Assembly: GCA_005502875.1 (NCBI GenBank)
Contig: SCMV01000029.1
Span: forward strand, 1 to 51,214
Reading direction: 5' to 3'
Length of the DNA: 51,214 nucleotides
Source of the DNA: Comamonadaceae bacterium 2PF
Lineage (GTDB): Bacteria > Pseudomonadota > Gammaproteobacteria > Burkholderiales > Burkholderiaceae_C
A program made the position numbers and the translations under genes. Below are positions 1 through 13,845 of the stretch, piece by piece (position 1 is the stretch's first letter; each line of letters opens with the position of its first letter). A model generated the notes under the pieces. The model worked only from the letters and a program-made list of their open reading frames with translations. It was not told where the DNA came from and made no database searches.

Positions 1-700
1 CCCAGCCGCCCACCCGACCCACCCCATCGCCGGGCTGCTCGGTCAGCTTCGAGAAGTCGATGCTGCGCCCGTCGATGCGCGGCGGCGTGCCGGTCTTCAG
101 GCGCCCTTGGGGCAGCCTGAGCTCTTTCAGGCGGGCCGACAGCGAGATCGCCGGTGGGTCACCGGCGCGGCCAGCGCTGTGGTTCTGCAGCCCGACGTGG
201 ATCTTGCCGTCCAGGAACGTGCCGGCCGTCAGCACCACCGTGCGTGCGCGAAAGCGGATGCCCACCTGCGTGACGGCGCCGACCACGCGGGCCCCATCGC
301 CATCGCCTTCGACCATCAGGTCGTCCACCGCCTGCTGGAAGACCCACAGGTTCGGCTGGTTCTCCAGGCGCTTGCGGATGGCCGCCTTGTAGAGGATGCG
401 GTCGGCCTGGGCACGGGTCGCGCGCACGGCCGGGCCCTTGCTCGAGTTGAGGATGCGGAACTGGATGCCGCCCTCGTCGGTGGCCAGGCCCATGGCCCCG
501 CCCAGCGCGTCCACCTCCTTGACCAGGTGGCCCTTGCCGATGCCGCCAATGGACGGGTTGCAGCTCATCTGACCCAGCGTCTCGATGTTGTGGGTCAGCA
601 GCAGCGTGGCGCAGCCCATGCGGGCCGCAGCCAAGGCGGCCTCGGTGCCGGCGTGGCCACCACCGACCACGATGACGTCAAATTCTTGGGGATACAACAT
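1..700 (-). CDS. mnmG: MnmG (GidA), tRNA U34 carboxymethylaminomethyl-modification enzyme, N-terminal part
   Basis: The gene reads leftwards from ATG at 700-698 and runs off the window edge, so only about 233 N-terminal residues are present. The protein begins [20 protein letters not shown], with the GGGHAG dinucleotide-binding motif. It continues with typical MnmG stretches such as [21 protein letters not shown] and [14 protein letters not shown]. MnmG is an FAD enzyme that works with MnmE, encoded at 15572-17083, to install the cmnm5 group on U34 of certain tRNAs. The last visible residues are GC-rich and less typical, but no frame break is seen. Confidence 0.96.
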   Translation of the reverse strand, partial: MLYPQEFDVIVVGGGHAGTEAALAAARMGCATLLLTHNIETLGQMSCNPSIGGIGKGHLVKEVDALGGAMGLATDEGGIQFRILNSSKGPAVRATRAQADRILYKAAIRKRLENQPNLWVFQQAVDDLMVEGDGDGARVVGAVTQVGIRFRARTVVLTAGTFLDGKIHVGLQNHSAGRAGDPPAISLSARLKELRLPQGRLKTGTPPRIDGRSIDFSKLTEQPGDGVGRVGGW

Positions 701-891
701 GAGCGCTTTGCCTCATTTTTGAGCAACCTTCCATTTTACCCAGGGCTTCCCCTCGGTGGGGGATTCCGTGGCTTCATCGCGGGCATCCCCCGCTCACCCG
801 GGTGACGCGCGCGACTTGCGCGCGCAAGGTGTCACACCCGGCGCAACACCCCGGGCACCACGCCCACGGGCCTGGGCGCACAATCGCGCCC

Positions 892-1158
892 ATGGATTGC
901 CGCCCAGCTTGCGCCGCCTGCTGCATCGCGCCCTCGATCAGCACCCCCATGCCCGGACTGCCCCACGGCAAGCCGGCGGGCGTGCCCTGCCCTCACCTCG
1001 ACGAAGCCCTGCGCTGCCGCCTGTTCTGCAGGCCCGAGCGCCCGGCGGTCTGCGGCTCGCTGCAACCCTCGGCGGAGATGTGCGGCGACAGCCGCGAGCA
1101 AGCCTTGCGCTGGCTCGGTCACCTCGAAGAGGCGACCCGGGTCGAGCCCAGCACCTGA
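892..1158 (+). CDS. YkgJ-family cysteine-cluster protein
   Basis: This 88-residue protein starts [14 protein letters not shown]. Its clustered cysteines (CRPACAACC near the start, then CPHL, CRLFC, VCGS and MCGD) match the YkgJ/UPF0153 family of putative zinc or iron-sulfur binding proteins. The function is unknown. I chose ATG at 892, just before the first Cys cluster; an upstream ATG at 802 would add a low-complexity segment through an inverted-repeat-rich region. It diverges from mnmG and is followed by a terminator. Confidence 0.8.
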   Translation: MDCRPACAACCIAPSISTPMPGLPHGKPAGVPCPHLDEALRCRLFCRPERPAVCGSLQPSAEMCGDSREQALRWLGHLEEATRVEPST

Positions 1159-1210
1159 AGCCGAGGCCAAGGTCGGCCGCATCCGCCAAGGCCTGTGTCC
1201 GCGGGCGAAT

Positions 1211-1236
1211 AAAAAGGGCCCCGAAGGGCCCTGTTT
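1211..1236 (+). terminator. Rho-independent terminator after the Cys-cluster gene
   Basis: A 7-bp stem (1215-1221 with 1226-1232) closes a CGAA tetraloop. It is preceded by five A and followed by GTTT. It lies between two convergent genes and can serve both strands. Confidence 0.75.
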
Positions 1237-1273
1237 GTCCGCCAGCCGCATCGGGCTGTGCACCGCACGCAGC

Positions 1274-2299
<1,026 letters not shown>

Positions 2300-2497
2300 G
2301 TCGGGCTCGGGGTTCGGTTGCTCTTCGCTGACTCGCTCGTCAACGACTGAACCATAGAGACATGCCCGAGCCTTGTCGCCCGGGGAAGCCCTTTCGGCAC
2401 GCGTTAAACCCCTCGAGTAAGGGGGCGGTGCGTTTGCGTTGCGTCAGGTCGCCGTGGCCTTGTCGCGCAATGGCGCCCCCCCAGCGGCCACCGCGCC

Positions 2498-2911
2498 TCA
2501 ATCGGCGTCGAGCGCACAGGTGTAGAACCAGCGCCCACCCTCTCGCACGAAACCACTGCGCTCGACCAGCCGGTGAGCCCGCCCGCCCAGCTTGCTGCGC
2601 GCCACAAAGCTCACCTCGCCCTGATCGGGCCCGAGCAAGGCAGCGCGCTTGACCTCCAGCCCCAGCCAGCGCAGGCCCGGCTCCGGTGGGTCGATGCTGG
2701 CCGGACGGTGATCGGGGTGCCAGGTGGCCAGCAGGTAGTCGCGCAGGTCCAGCACGAAAGCGCTGTAGCGCGAACGCATGAGCGCCTGTGGATCAGGGGC
2801 CTGCAGGTGTTCAGCCCCGGCGTGGTAGCGGCCGCAACAATCTGCGTAGGCACGCCCTTGTCCGCAAGGACAGGGCTCATGGGGAGGCCAGGTCGGGGAT
2901 GAGGGAGCCAT
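2498..2911 (-). CDS. YchJ-family protein with an SEC-C zinc motif
   Basis: A 137-residue protein whose N-terminus carries the SEC-C type signature CPCGQGRAYADCC (residues 14-26). It is followed by the YchJ core (LMRSRYSAF, TWHPDHRP, FVARSKLGGRAHRL). The family is of unknown function, and the motif suggests zinc binding. I chose ATG at 2911 because the longer in-frame extension to 3013 overlaps the upstream membrane-protein gene. The gap to that gene is 14 bp, so the two are probably cotranscribed. Confidence 0.85.
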   Translation of the reverse strand: MAPSSPTWPPHEPCPCGQGRAYADCCGRYHAGAEHLQAPDPQALMRSRYSAFVLDLRDYLLATWHPDHRPASIDPPEPGLRWLGLEVKRAALLGPDQGEVSFVARSKLGGRAHRLVERSGFVREGGRWFYTCALDAD

Positions 2912-2925
2912 GCGATGCTTGCCGT

Positions 2926-3921
2926 TCAATCTGCGCCCGCCAAGGGGTCGTGTTGCGCACCAACCTGCGCCTCGGCCTCGTCGGCCGCCTGAAGCGCCAA
3001 GTAGACCTCGCACACACCCCGCAGGTAAACCAGGGTCGGCAACACCAGCGCCAACGCGAAGATGACCCCCCCGCCCAGCGATGCCGCCGAGATGTAGGTG
3101 AGATCACGCGCGGCCACGGTGGACACGTCGGCGATCATCACCGTGCGACCGAACAGGCCCGCCATCAGCACCTGGGGAGGCACGTTGACGCCCAGCACGT
3201 ACACCGAGGCCTCGGCCATCACGCGGCCGCCCACCAGCACCATCGCGCTGGTGGCCGCCCCCACGAGGCCCGTGGCCAGGCTCACGCCACCGGTCAGCAC
3301 CGCCGCCTGCAGCAGGCGCTCGCGGATCAGGCGCCACAAAGCGCGCACCGCTTGCCAGCTCGATGCCCCCGACCAGACCGTGGGGCCGGTCAGCGGAGCC
3401 ACCACGGCCACCCCGGCGAGCATCGCCAGGCCGATCAGCAGCACCGTCGCCGGCACTGCCAGCGCGAACAACCAAACGCCCAGGCCACCCAGGCCGCTGA
3501 GCCAGTACAGGCCCAGCACCGTCGCGGACAGCACCGCCGCTGCGGCCAGCATCGCCAGCAGGGCCAGCAGCACACGGTGACCAATGCCGAGGGCGTCAAA
3601 CACCGCGTCACGCGGGTCGCGCACCGGTTTGCCCAGCGCACGGTCCATCAACATCAGGCCAGCGGCGTTGCTGCCATAGAACGCGATGAACAGCGCCGCG
3701 GTGCCCAGCCCGATCGACAGGGGCAGGTTGCCCTGCCCATAAGCCCGGATCGCCGACGCCATCGACGTGCCCGCGCCAGCGTAAGCGGCCAGCAGCACGT
3801 ACATGGCACGCCCATCGCGCACCGCCTCGATGCTCGAGAGCACCCGCACCAGGGCCTGCCACCAGTCGAAGCGGCGGTGGCGGCCGGCTTGCCGGCTGAG
3901 GTCGTCAGGTGAGGTGGGCAT
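2926..3921 (-). CDS. Multi-pass membrane protein of unknown function
   Basis: A 331-residue protein with about six hydrophobic segments, at roughly residues 40-60, 68-85, 115-140, 145-175, 205-235 and 280-300. It has a basic, Trp-containing N-terminus and an acidic C-terminal tail. I recognise no catalytic motif; the architecture is loosely like small channel or exporter-like inner membrane proteins. It is the first gene of a probable two-gene unit with the YchJ gene 14 bp downstream. Confidence 0.75.
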   Translation of the reverse strand: MPTSPDDLSRQAGRHRRFDWWQALVRVLSSIEAVRDGRAMYVLLAAYAGAGTSMASAIRAYGQGNLPLSIGLGTAALFIAFYGSNAAGLMLMDRALGKPVRDPRDAVFDALGIGHRVLLALLAMLAAAAVLSATVLGLYWLSGLGGLGVWLFALAVPATVLLIGLAMLAGVAVVAPLTGPTVWSGASSWQAVRALWRLIRERLLQAAVLTGGVSLATGLVGAATSAMVLVGGRVMAEASVYVLGVNVPPQVLMAGLFGRTVMIADVSTVAARDLTYISAASLGGGVIFALALVLPTLVYLRGVCEVYLALQAADEAEAQVGAQHDPLAGAD

Positions 3922-4075
3922 CGTGTTTTCGGACTCGGGTGGGGGATAAATGCGTTCCGATCATAGGGCTGGCCCCTAGAAAAACCTGAGGACCCCGTAC
4001 CACAAAACCCGCGCAATGTGGCCGTCTGCCGAAAAATACGGGCGGAAAACCCTGGTGCAACCCAAAACCTTCACC

Positions 4076-4081
4076 CATAAT
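4076..4081 (+). promoter_or_regulatory. Possible -10 box for the RNA-binding protein gene
   Basis: CATAAT lies about 90 bp before the GTG start. The -35 region around 4053 is a poor match, so this is a tentative promoter with a long 5' leader. Nothing else recognisable is seen in 3922-4171. Confidence 0.3.
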
Positions 4082-4171
4082 GATCCGGTCTGTGTCTGGA
4101 AGCGGCACCGTCTTTGGAATGGGTCCTGATGGGTTGAAGCTCCACATGGTTACTTTGAAAGGGGCTCACTC

Positions 4172-4618
4172 GTGGGCAACAAACTTTACGTGGGCAATCT
4201 GGCCTACTCCGTGCGTGATCAGGATCTGAGTGACGCTTTCTCCCAATACGGCGCCGTCAGCTCCGCCAAGGTCATGATGGACCGTGAAACCGGTCGCTCC
4301 AAGGGCTTCGGTTTCGTGGAAATGGGCTCTGACGCTGAAGCACAAGCTGCCATCAACGGCTTGAACGGTCAGCCCGTGGCCGGCCGCGCTGTGGTCGTCA
4401 ACGAAGCTCGCCCCCGTGAAGAACGTCCTGCTGGTTTCCGCAGCCCCTACGGCGGCGGTAACGGCGGCGGCGGTGGTGGTGGCGGCGGCTTCGGCGGCGG
4501 TCGTCGCGAAGGCGGCGGCGGTGGCTACGGTGGTGGCGGCCGTCGCGAAGGCGGCGGTGGTGGCTACGGCGGTGGCCGTGGCGACGGCGGCGGTGGCTAC
4601 GGCCGCGGCGGCTATTGA
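4172..4618 (+). CDS. RRM-type RNA-binding protein with glycine-rich C-terminus
   Basis: A 148-residue protein starting at GTG (MGNKLYVGNLAYSVRDQDLS) behind the ribosome-binding site GAAAGGGG. It has one RRM domain (residues 1-80), with RNP-2 LYVGNL at 5-10 and RNP-1 KGFGFVEM near 45-52. The last 60 residues are almost all Gly with Arg, Tyr and Glu (GGGGYGGGGRREGGGGGYGG-like units). The family resembles cyanobacterial and betaproteobacterial cold-induced RNA-binding proteins thought to act on mRNA structure. The repeats are coding and in frame. Confidence 0.93.
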   Translation: MGNKLYVGNLAYSVRDQDLSDAFSQYGAVSSAKVMMDRETGRSKGFGFVEMGSDAEAQAAINGLNGQPVAGRAVVVNEARPREERPAGFRSPYGGGNGGGGGGGGGFGGGRREGGGGGYGGGGRREGGGGGYGGGRGDGGGGYGRGGY

Positions 4619-4640
4619 TCCCCGGGTGAGCCACACCCAC

Positions 4641-4700
4641 GCAGGGCGGCTTTCACGCCCTGCACCCTGAACAGGGCCCTGCGGGGCCCTGTTTCATTTT
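4641..4700 (+). terminator. Tandem terminator hairpins after the RNA-binding protein gene
   Basis: The first hairpin has an 8-bp stem (4641-4648 with 4656-4663). The second has a 9-bp stem (4671-4679 with 4684-4692) closing a TGCG loop and is followed by TTCATTTT. Confidence 0.85.
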
Positions 4701-4774
4701 GTCGGCTGAAAAACGCTTCACGCCTCGAAACACGCCCCTGTCATCGTCAGCCCCAACGACTGCGTTGAACCTCC

Positions 4775-5227
4775 ATGAAGACCTCATCCATTCGCCCCGT
4801 GCTCGCCATCGCCGTCCTCGCGGCTTCGGTGTCCTTCCACCCAGCCCAGGCGCAGGACGTCGGCGTGAGCATCGGCATCAACCAGCCCGGCTTTTATGGT
4901 CGCATCGACATCGGCAACACCCAGCCTGTGTTGATGTACCCGCAGCCGGTGATCATCGCGCCACCGGCGTACGGCGTGCGCCAGCGCCCCATCTACATGC
5001 GCGTGCCACCGGGGCATGCCAAGGACTGGAGGCGCTACTGCTCGCGCTACAGCGCCTGCAACCAACCGGTGTACTTCGTGCGTGACGACGATCGGCGCTA
5101 CCCGAGCCAGGGTCGCCACGACGACGACCGTCGCCATGATTACCATGACCGCGACGACCATGACCACGGTCATGACCGTGGTCACGGCCGAGGCAAGGGT
5201 CATGGCCGTGGGCACGGGCACGACTGA
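4775..5227 (+). CDS. Secreted His/Asp/Arg-rich small protein
   Basis: A 150-residue protein with a clear signal peptide, probably cleaved after AQA near residue 26. A mature core (residues 27-105) follows, containing a conserved-looking segment, PPGHAKDWRRYCSRYSACNQPVYFV, with two Cys. The last 45 residues are dominated by His, Asp, Arg and Gly (units such as HDHGHDRGHGRGKGHG). This tail could bind metals in the periplasm; that is inference. Similar small exported proteins are common in Burkholderiales without known function. It converges with lptC. Confidence 0.75.
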   Translation: MKTSSIRPVLAIAVLAASVSFHPAQAQDVGVSIGINQPGFYGRIDIGNTQPVLMYPQPVIIAPPAYGVRQRPIYMRVPPGHAKDWRRYCSRYSACNQPVYFVRDDDRRYPSQGRHDDDRRHDYHDRDDHDHGHDRGHGRGKGHGRGHGHD

Positions 5228-5290
5228 GTCAAAGGTCCTGCGGGCGTCAGGCGGCTGCCCGGCGCGCTGCACGCCCCAGATCGCCGTCGC

Positions 5291-5971
5291 TCAACGAGGC
5301 GCTGAAACCAGGCTTCCGTGAACGCGCCCGCCCAGGTCCGTCAGGCCTGCGGGCTCGTCATGGCGCAGGGTCTGGGCTCGCACCGCGCTGCCCTCGCGCA
5401 GCACCGTCACGGGCTGCTGCGAAGTGAGCACGCGAGCACGCGTGTCAAGGTCCAGCCTTTCGCCCAGGATCTGCGTGACGCCCGGGCCCAGCTTTTCTGC
5501 GCCCACGATCGCCTTGGCGCCCTCAGCCGGGTCAGCCACCTGTCGCACTGGCAGCGGTGCGGCGGCGTCCGCCAGCCTCACATCGGCCTGGCCCACCAGG
5601 CTGGCCAGCCCCTTGCCTTCGCTCCACTCGCCTTCGCGCGCCTGCGCGAGCACCCGTCGACCGTCGGCGTGGCGAAGCGCCAGCTGCATGGCGTCGATCT
5701 GCACGGTCTGCGTGACCGGGTAGTGGCGCATGCGATCGCCATCGATCACGGCCTCGAGCCGGCCCTTCGCGTCGAAACGCGCCAAGCGTGCGTGGGCCAG
5801 TTCGTAATCGGGTGTGCCGCGATCGGGCTCGGGTGGCCGGGCGGCGGAGCCCACATCGGGCGAAGAAGCAACCAACCACCATGTGAAGCCGGCGAGCACA
5901 CCGGCCAGCACCAACGGTGCGGCCGACTGCGCCCGCGCGAGCCAGTCCATCTGCGGCGAGGCCCCGCTCAT
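5291..5971 (-). CDS. lptC: LptC, LPS export periplasmic bridge protein
   Basis: A 226-residue protein with one N-terminal membrane anchor (about residues 17-35, LVLAGVLAGFTWWLV). A beta-jellyroll-type periplasmic domain follows, with family features (PDYELAHARLARFDAKG, MRHYPVTQTVQI). LptC links the inner-membrane LptBFG transporter to LptA. ATG at 5971 overlaps the kdsC stop by 4 bp (ATGA), showing translational coupling. In related genomes lptA and lptB normally follow directly; here the next gene is an unrelated convergent gene. Confidence 0.88.
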   Translation of the reverse strand: MSGASPQMDWLARAQSAAPLVLAGVLAGFTWWLVASSPDVGSAARPPEPDRGTPDYELAHARLARFDAKGRLEAVIDGDRMRHYPVTQTVQIDAMQLALRHADGRRVLAQAREGEWSEGKGLASLVGQADVRLADAAAPLPVRQVADPAEGAKAIVGAEKLGPGVTQILGERLDLDTRARVLTSQQPVTVLREGSAVRAQTLRHDEPAGLTDLGGRVHGSLVSAPR

Positions 5972-6555
5972 GCCTTGGGCCCGTCGCTGTTGGTGTCGAG
6001 CGTCTGCAGGTGCCCATGCAGCAGCGCTTCGTAGCGGCCGGTGGCCCACAGCAGCAGGTCGCAGCACTCGCGGGCCGCACCATGGCCGCCCACCAGCGGG
6101 CTGACGTGGTCGGCCACGGCCTTGACCTCCGGGTGCGCGTTGGCCGGGGCCACGGCGAAGCCGCAGCGCGTGAGCAGCGGCAGGTCGGGCCAGTCGTCGC
6201 CCATGGCGGCCGTCTGCTCCCAGCTCACGCCGAGCTGAGACAGCAGGGGCTCGGCCGCAGCCAGCTTGTCGTGCACACCAAAAACGGCGTTGACCAGGCC
6301 CAGGTCCTTGAGGCGCCTGCGCACTGCGGGCGAATCGCGGCCGGTGATGACGATGGGCGTGATGCCACCCTGGGCCAGCAGCTTGAGGCCGTGGCCGTCC
6401 AGCGCGTGGAAAGCCTTGAGCGTTTCACCGGCTTCGCTGATGTAGATGGTGCCGTCGGTGAGCACGCCATCGACGTCGAAGATGGCAGCGCGGATGCCTT
6501 GGGCCTGCTGGCGCAGGGCGGCGGGGAATTGCAGCGTGGGGGTCAGGGTTCGCAT
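5968..6555 (-). CDS. kdsC: KdsC, 3-deoxy-D-manno-octulosonate 8-phosphate phosphatase
   Basis: A 195-residue HAD-superfamily phosphatase of the KdsC type. Motif I is FDVDGVLTDG, with nucleophile D27 and D29; the Thr/Ser motif is VITGRDS and motif III/IV is GDDWPDLP. The short cap-less form matches the family. It removes phosphate from KDO-8-phosphate in KDO synthesis for the LPS inner core. It lies 3 bp after kdsD and overlaps lptC by 4 bp, forming one operon. Confidence 0.95.
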   Translation of the reverse strand: MRTLTPTLQFPAALRQQAQGIRAAIFDVDGVLTDGTIYISEAGETLKAFHALDGHGLKLLAQGGITPIVITGRDSPAVRRRLKDLGLVNAVFGVHDKLAAAEPLLSQLGVSWEQTAAMGDDWPDLPLLTRCGFAVAPANAHPEVKAVADHVSPLVGGHGAARECCDLLLWATGRYEALLHGHLQTLDTNSDGPKA

Positions 6556-6558
6556 GGT

Positions 6559-7563
6559 TCAGATCACCTTGGCGCGCATCAGGTCGTTGGTGTTGACGGC
6601 GCCGACCAACTGGCCGCCGGCATCGGTCACGAGCAGGGTGTTGATGCGGTGGTCTTCCATCAGGGAGACGGCTTCGGCGGCGAGCACGTCGTCGCGGATG
6701 GTGCGTGGCGAGGGGCTCATCAGCTCGCGGGCGCTCAGGGTGCGCAGGTCGACGCCGGCTTCGATCTTGCGGCGCAGGTCGCCATCGGTGAAGATGCCCA
6801 GCAGGTGGCCTTGCGCATCAACGATGGCGGTGGCACCCAGGCCCTTGCGGCTCATCTCGGACATCACCTCGCCGAAGCCCACCTCGGGGGCCACGCGCGG
6901 CACGGCGTCGCCGCTGCGCATCACGTCACGGAGGTGGGTCAGCAGCTTGCGGCCGAGCGATCCGCCGGGGTGCGAGCGGGCGAAGTCTTCGGCCTTGAAG
7001 CCTCGGGCGTCGAGCAGCACCACGGCCAGCGCATCACCCAGCGCCATCTGTGCGGTGGTGGAGGCGGTGGGCGCCAGGTTGAGCGGGCAGGCTTCGACGG
7101 CCACGGCGCTGTCGAGCACGGTGTCGGCGTGGCGGGCCAGCGAAGACTGGGGCTTGCCGGTCATGGCGATCAGGGGCACGCCCTGACGCTTGAGCACGGG
7201 CAACAGGGCCGTGAGCTCTTCGCTTTCACCGGAGTTGGAAATCGCCAGCACGACGTCGCCAGGTTGCACCATGCCGAGGTCGCCATGGTGGGCTTCGGCC
7301 GGGTGCACGAACATGGCCGGGGTGCCGGTGGAAGCCAGCGTGGCCGCGATCTTGCGTCCCACGTGGCCGCTCTTGCCCATGCCCATGATGACGACCCGGC
7401 CGCGGCAGGCCAGCACGGTCTGCACGGCGCGCACGAAGGCCACGCCGGCTTCGCCGTCCAGGCGGGTGCGCAGCTCGGTCAGGGCGCGGGCCTCGATGTC
7501 GAGGGCCTGGCGGGCCAGGTCGACCAGTTCGGCGGGGCTGAGGGCGGGAAGGTGCAGGCTCAC
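6559..7563 (-). CDS. kdsD: KdsD, D-arabinose 5-phosphate isomerase
   Basis: About 334 residues. An N-terminal SIS domain (MGMGKSGHVGRKIAATLAST, ISNSGESEE, HPGGSLGRKLL) is followed by two CBS domains (about residues 205-334). It converts ribulose 5-phosphate to arabinose 5-phosphate, the first step of KDO synthesis. I prefer the GTG at 7563 because it gives the family length and leaves 94 bp for divergent promoters. The ATG codons at 7680 and 7659 would overlap the start of the divergent antiporter gene. Confidence 0.9.
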   Translation of the reverse strand: MSLHLPALSPAELVDLARQALDIEARALTELRTRLDGEAGVAFVRAVQTVLACRGRVVIMGMGKSGHVGRKIAATLASTGTPAMFVHPAEAHHGDLGMVQPGDVVLAISNSGESEELTALLPVLKRQGVPLIAMTGKPQSSLARHADTVLDSAVAVEACPLNLAPTASTTAQMALGDALAVVLLDARGFKAEDFARSHPGGSLGRKLLTHLRDVMRSGDAVPRVAPEVGFGEVMSEMSRKGLGATAIVDAQGHLLGIFTDGDLRRKIEAGVDLRTLSARELMSPSPRTIRDDVLAAEAVSLMEDHRINTLLVTDAGGQLVGAVNTNDLMRAKVI

Positions 7564-7657
7564 GGGCAGGACGTCACGGTGGCACCAGGGCGACAACGCG
7601 GCGCCCGGGCTGGCACCGCCACCATGGCAGTTACGATCGGGAGATTCTAGGGACAAC

Positions 7658-9673
7658 ATGGCATCCACGCTCGAGCTCACGCTGCTTTACCTCTTCGCCG
7701 CCGTGATCGGTGTGGTGCTGTGCCGCCTGGCCAAGCTGCCACCCATGCTGGGCTACCTGGCGGTGGGCATCGTGATCGGGCCCAATGCCCTGGCGCTGGC
7801 CAAAGACTCGGCGGGCATCGAGTACCTGGCCGAGTTCGGCGTGGTCTTCCTGATGTTCGTCATCGGGCTGGAGTTCAACCTGCCCAAGCTGCGCAGCATG
7901 CGCTCGCTGGTGTTCGGGCTGGGCCTGAGCCAGGTCACGCTGACGATGGCGGCCACCTTGATCGGACACCTGGCGCTGGGCGCGGGCCTGGCCTGGATGG
8001 GCTTGCAGGGTGGCCTGCTGGGTTGGGGCATCAACTGGCAAAGCGCCGTGGCGCTCGGTGGCGCGCTGGCCATGAGCTCGACCGCCATCGTGGTCAAGAT
8101 GATGGCCGATCGGATCGAGCTGGACACCGAGCACGGCCGCCGCGTCATCGGCGTGCTGCTCTTTCAGGACCTGGCCGTGGTGCCGCTGCTGGTGCTGATC
8201 CCGGCCTTGGGCGACAGCGCCGCCGAGATGACCGAAGTGCTGGCCTGGGCCTTCGCCAAAGCGGCGGTGCTGCTGGCCCTGCTGCTGGCCGGTGGGCAAA
8301 AGCTGATGCACCTGTGGCTCAAGCTGGTGGCGCGCCGCAAGAGCGAAGAGCTGTTCATGATGAACGTGCTGCTGGTCACGCTGGGCCTGGCCTGGTTGAC
8401 CGAGCACTTCGGCCTGTCGCTGGCGCTGGGCGCCTTCATCGCCGGCATGCTGATCGCCGAGACCGACTACAAGCACCAGGTCGAGACCGACATCCGACCT
8501 TTTCACGACCTGCTGCTGGGCCTGTTCTTCATCACCATCGGCATGAAGCTGGACTGGCACAGCCTGGTCGACAGCTGGGCCCTGGTGCTGGCGCTGGCCA
8601 CGCTGCCGGTGATTTTCAAGCTGGGCCTGGTCACGGCGCTGGCCAAGGCCTTTGGTGCGCCCACCGGCGTGGCGCTGCGCACCGGCCTGTACCTGGCGCA
8701 GGCGGGTGAGTTCGGCTTCGTGCTGGTGACGCTGGCCGCCGACCGCCACCTGATCCCGGCCAGGGTGGAAAGCCCGCTGCTGGCCGCCATGGTGCTGTCG
8801 ATGCTGGCCACGCCGCTGATCATCCAGTACAGCAACCGCATCGTCATGCGCGTGTCGTCCACCGACTGGTTGATGCAGTCGCTGGCGATGACCAAGATCG
8901 CCTCGCGCTCGATCAACGCAGACCGCCACGTCATCATCTGCGGCTACGGGCGCAGCGGGCAGAACCTGGCTCGCCTGCTGGAGCAGGAAGGCATCCCCTA
9001 CATGGCGCTGGACCTGGACCCCGACCGCGTGCAGCAGGCTCAAGCGGCTGGCCAGAGCGTGTCCTTCGGCGACGCGACCCGGCTGCAGAGCCTGCAGGCT
9101 GCGGGCCTGTCTCGGGCCAGTGCGCTGGTGGTGACCTACCCGCACACCGCCTCGGCGCGCAAGATTTTGCGGCTGGTGCGCGAGCACGCGCCGCAGGTGC
9201 CCGTGGCCGTGCGCACCATCGACGACGCCCCGCTCGACGAGCTGCAGCAGGCCGGCGCCACCGCCGTGGTGCCCGAGGCGCTGGAGGGCTCGCTGATGCT
9301 GGCCTCGCAGACCCTGGCGCTGGTGGGCGTGCCGATTCGCCGCGTGATCCGGCTGGTTCAGGACCAGCGGATCGCGCGCTACGGCCTGCTGCGCGGCTAC
9401 TTCCATGGCGCCGACGACGACAGCGTGGACGAGCTGGAGCTGCAGCGCCTGCGCTCGGTGACCTTGACGCCGGACGCCGCCGCCATCGGCCAAACGTTGG
9501 AAGACGCCTTGCACGAGGAGCTGGTCAACGTGACCGTGGTGTCGGTGCGGCGCGCCCATGGCCGCGTCGAAACGCCCTCGATGGGCCTGACGCTGGACAG
9601 CGGCGACACCCTGGTGATCTCAGGTCGCCCCCAGGCCCTGGCACGTGCCGAGGCCTTGTTGCTCAAAGGTTGA
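7658..9673 (+). CDS. KefB/KefC-type monovalent cation:proton antiporter (CPA2) with RCK domain
   Basis: A 671-residue protein. The first 390 residues contain about 12 hydrophobic segments of the Na/H exchanger (CPA2) fold, with FMFVIGLEF- and MSSTAIVVKM-type motifs. A TrkA-N/RCK nucleotide-binding domain starts near residue 425 (HVIICGYGRSGQNLARLL). A TrkA-C-like domain ends the protein (about 595-671). Such proteins export K+ or exchange it for H+, often in electrophile or pH stress. ATG at 7658 follows AGGGACAAC. It is divergent from kdsD. Confidence 0.9.
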   Translation: MASTLELTLLYLFAAVIGVVLCRLAKLPPMLGYLAVGIVIGPNALALAKDSAGIEYLAEFGVVFLMFVIGLEFNLPKLRSMRSLVFGLGLSQVTLTMAATLIGHLALGAGLAWMGLQGGLLGWGINWQSAVALGGALAMSSTAIVVKMMADRIELDTEHGRRVIGVLLFQDLAVVPLLVLIPALGDSAAEMTEVLAWAFAKAAVLLALLLAGGQKLMHLWLKLVARRKSEELFMMNVLLVTLGLAWLTEHFGLSLALGAFIAGMLIAETDYKHQVETDIRPFHDLLLGLFFITIGMKLDWHSLVDSWALVLALATLPVIFKLGLVTALAKAFGAPTGVALRTGLYLAQAGEFGFVLVTLAADRHLIPARVESPLLAAMVLSMLATPLIIQYSNRIVMRVSSTDWLMQSLAMTKIASRSINADRHVIICGYGRSGQNLARLLEQEGIPYMALDLDPDRVQQAQAAGQSVSFGDATRLQSLQAAGLSRASALVVTYPHTASARKILRLVREHAPQVPVAVRTIDDAPLDELQQAGATAVVPEALEGSLMLASQTLALVGVPIRRVIRLVQDQRIARYGLLRGYFHGADDDSVDELELQRLRSVTLTPDAAAIGQTLEDALHEELVNVTVVSVRRAHGRVETPSMGLTLDSGDTLVISGRPQALARAEALLLKG

Positions 9674-9790
9674 ATGGCCCGCAGGGCCCGTGGATCTCCC
9701 TAGCCACGCAGGCGGTCACACGGGCAAACTCGCACCAACAACAACGCGCCAGGGTCACTGCGGCCTGCTGTCGGCGCCATGGAGAGCCCG

Positions 9791-13843
<4,053 letters not shown>

Positions 13844-13845
13844 GC

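Noticed and set aside
4440..4615. GGC-rich short repeats, possible CRISPR or tandem repeat
   Set aside because: They are the in-frame glycine codons of the RNA-binding protein tail; there are no spacers.
7631..9559. 642-codon open frame on the minus strand
   Set aside because: It lies wholly opposite the antiporter gene, is rich in His/Gln/Arg as expected for an antisense shadow of GC-biased codons, and shows no recognisable domain.
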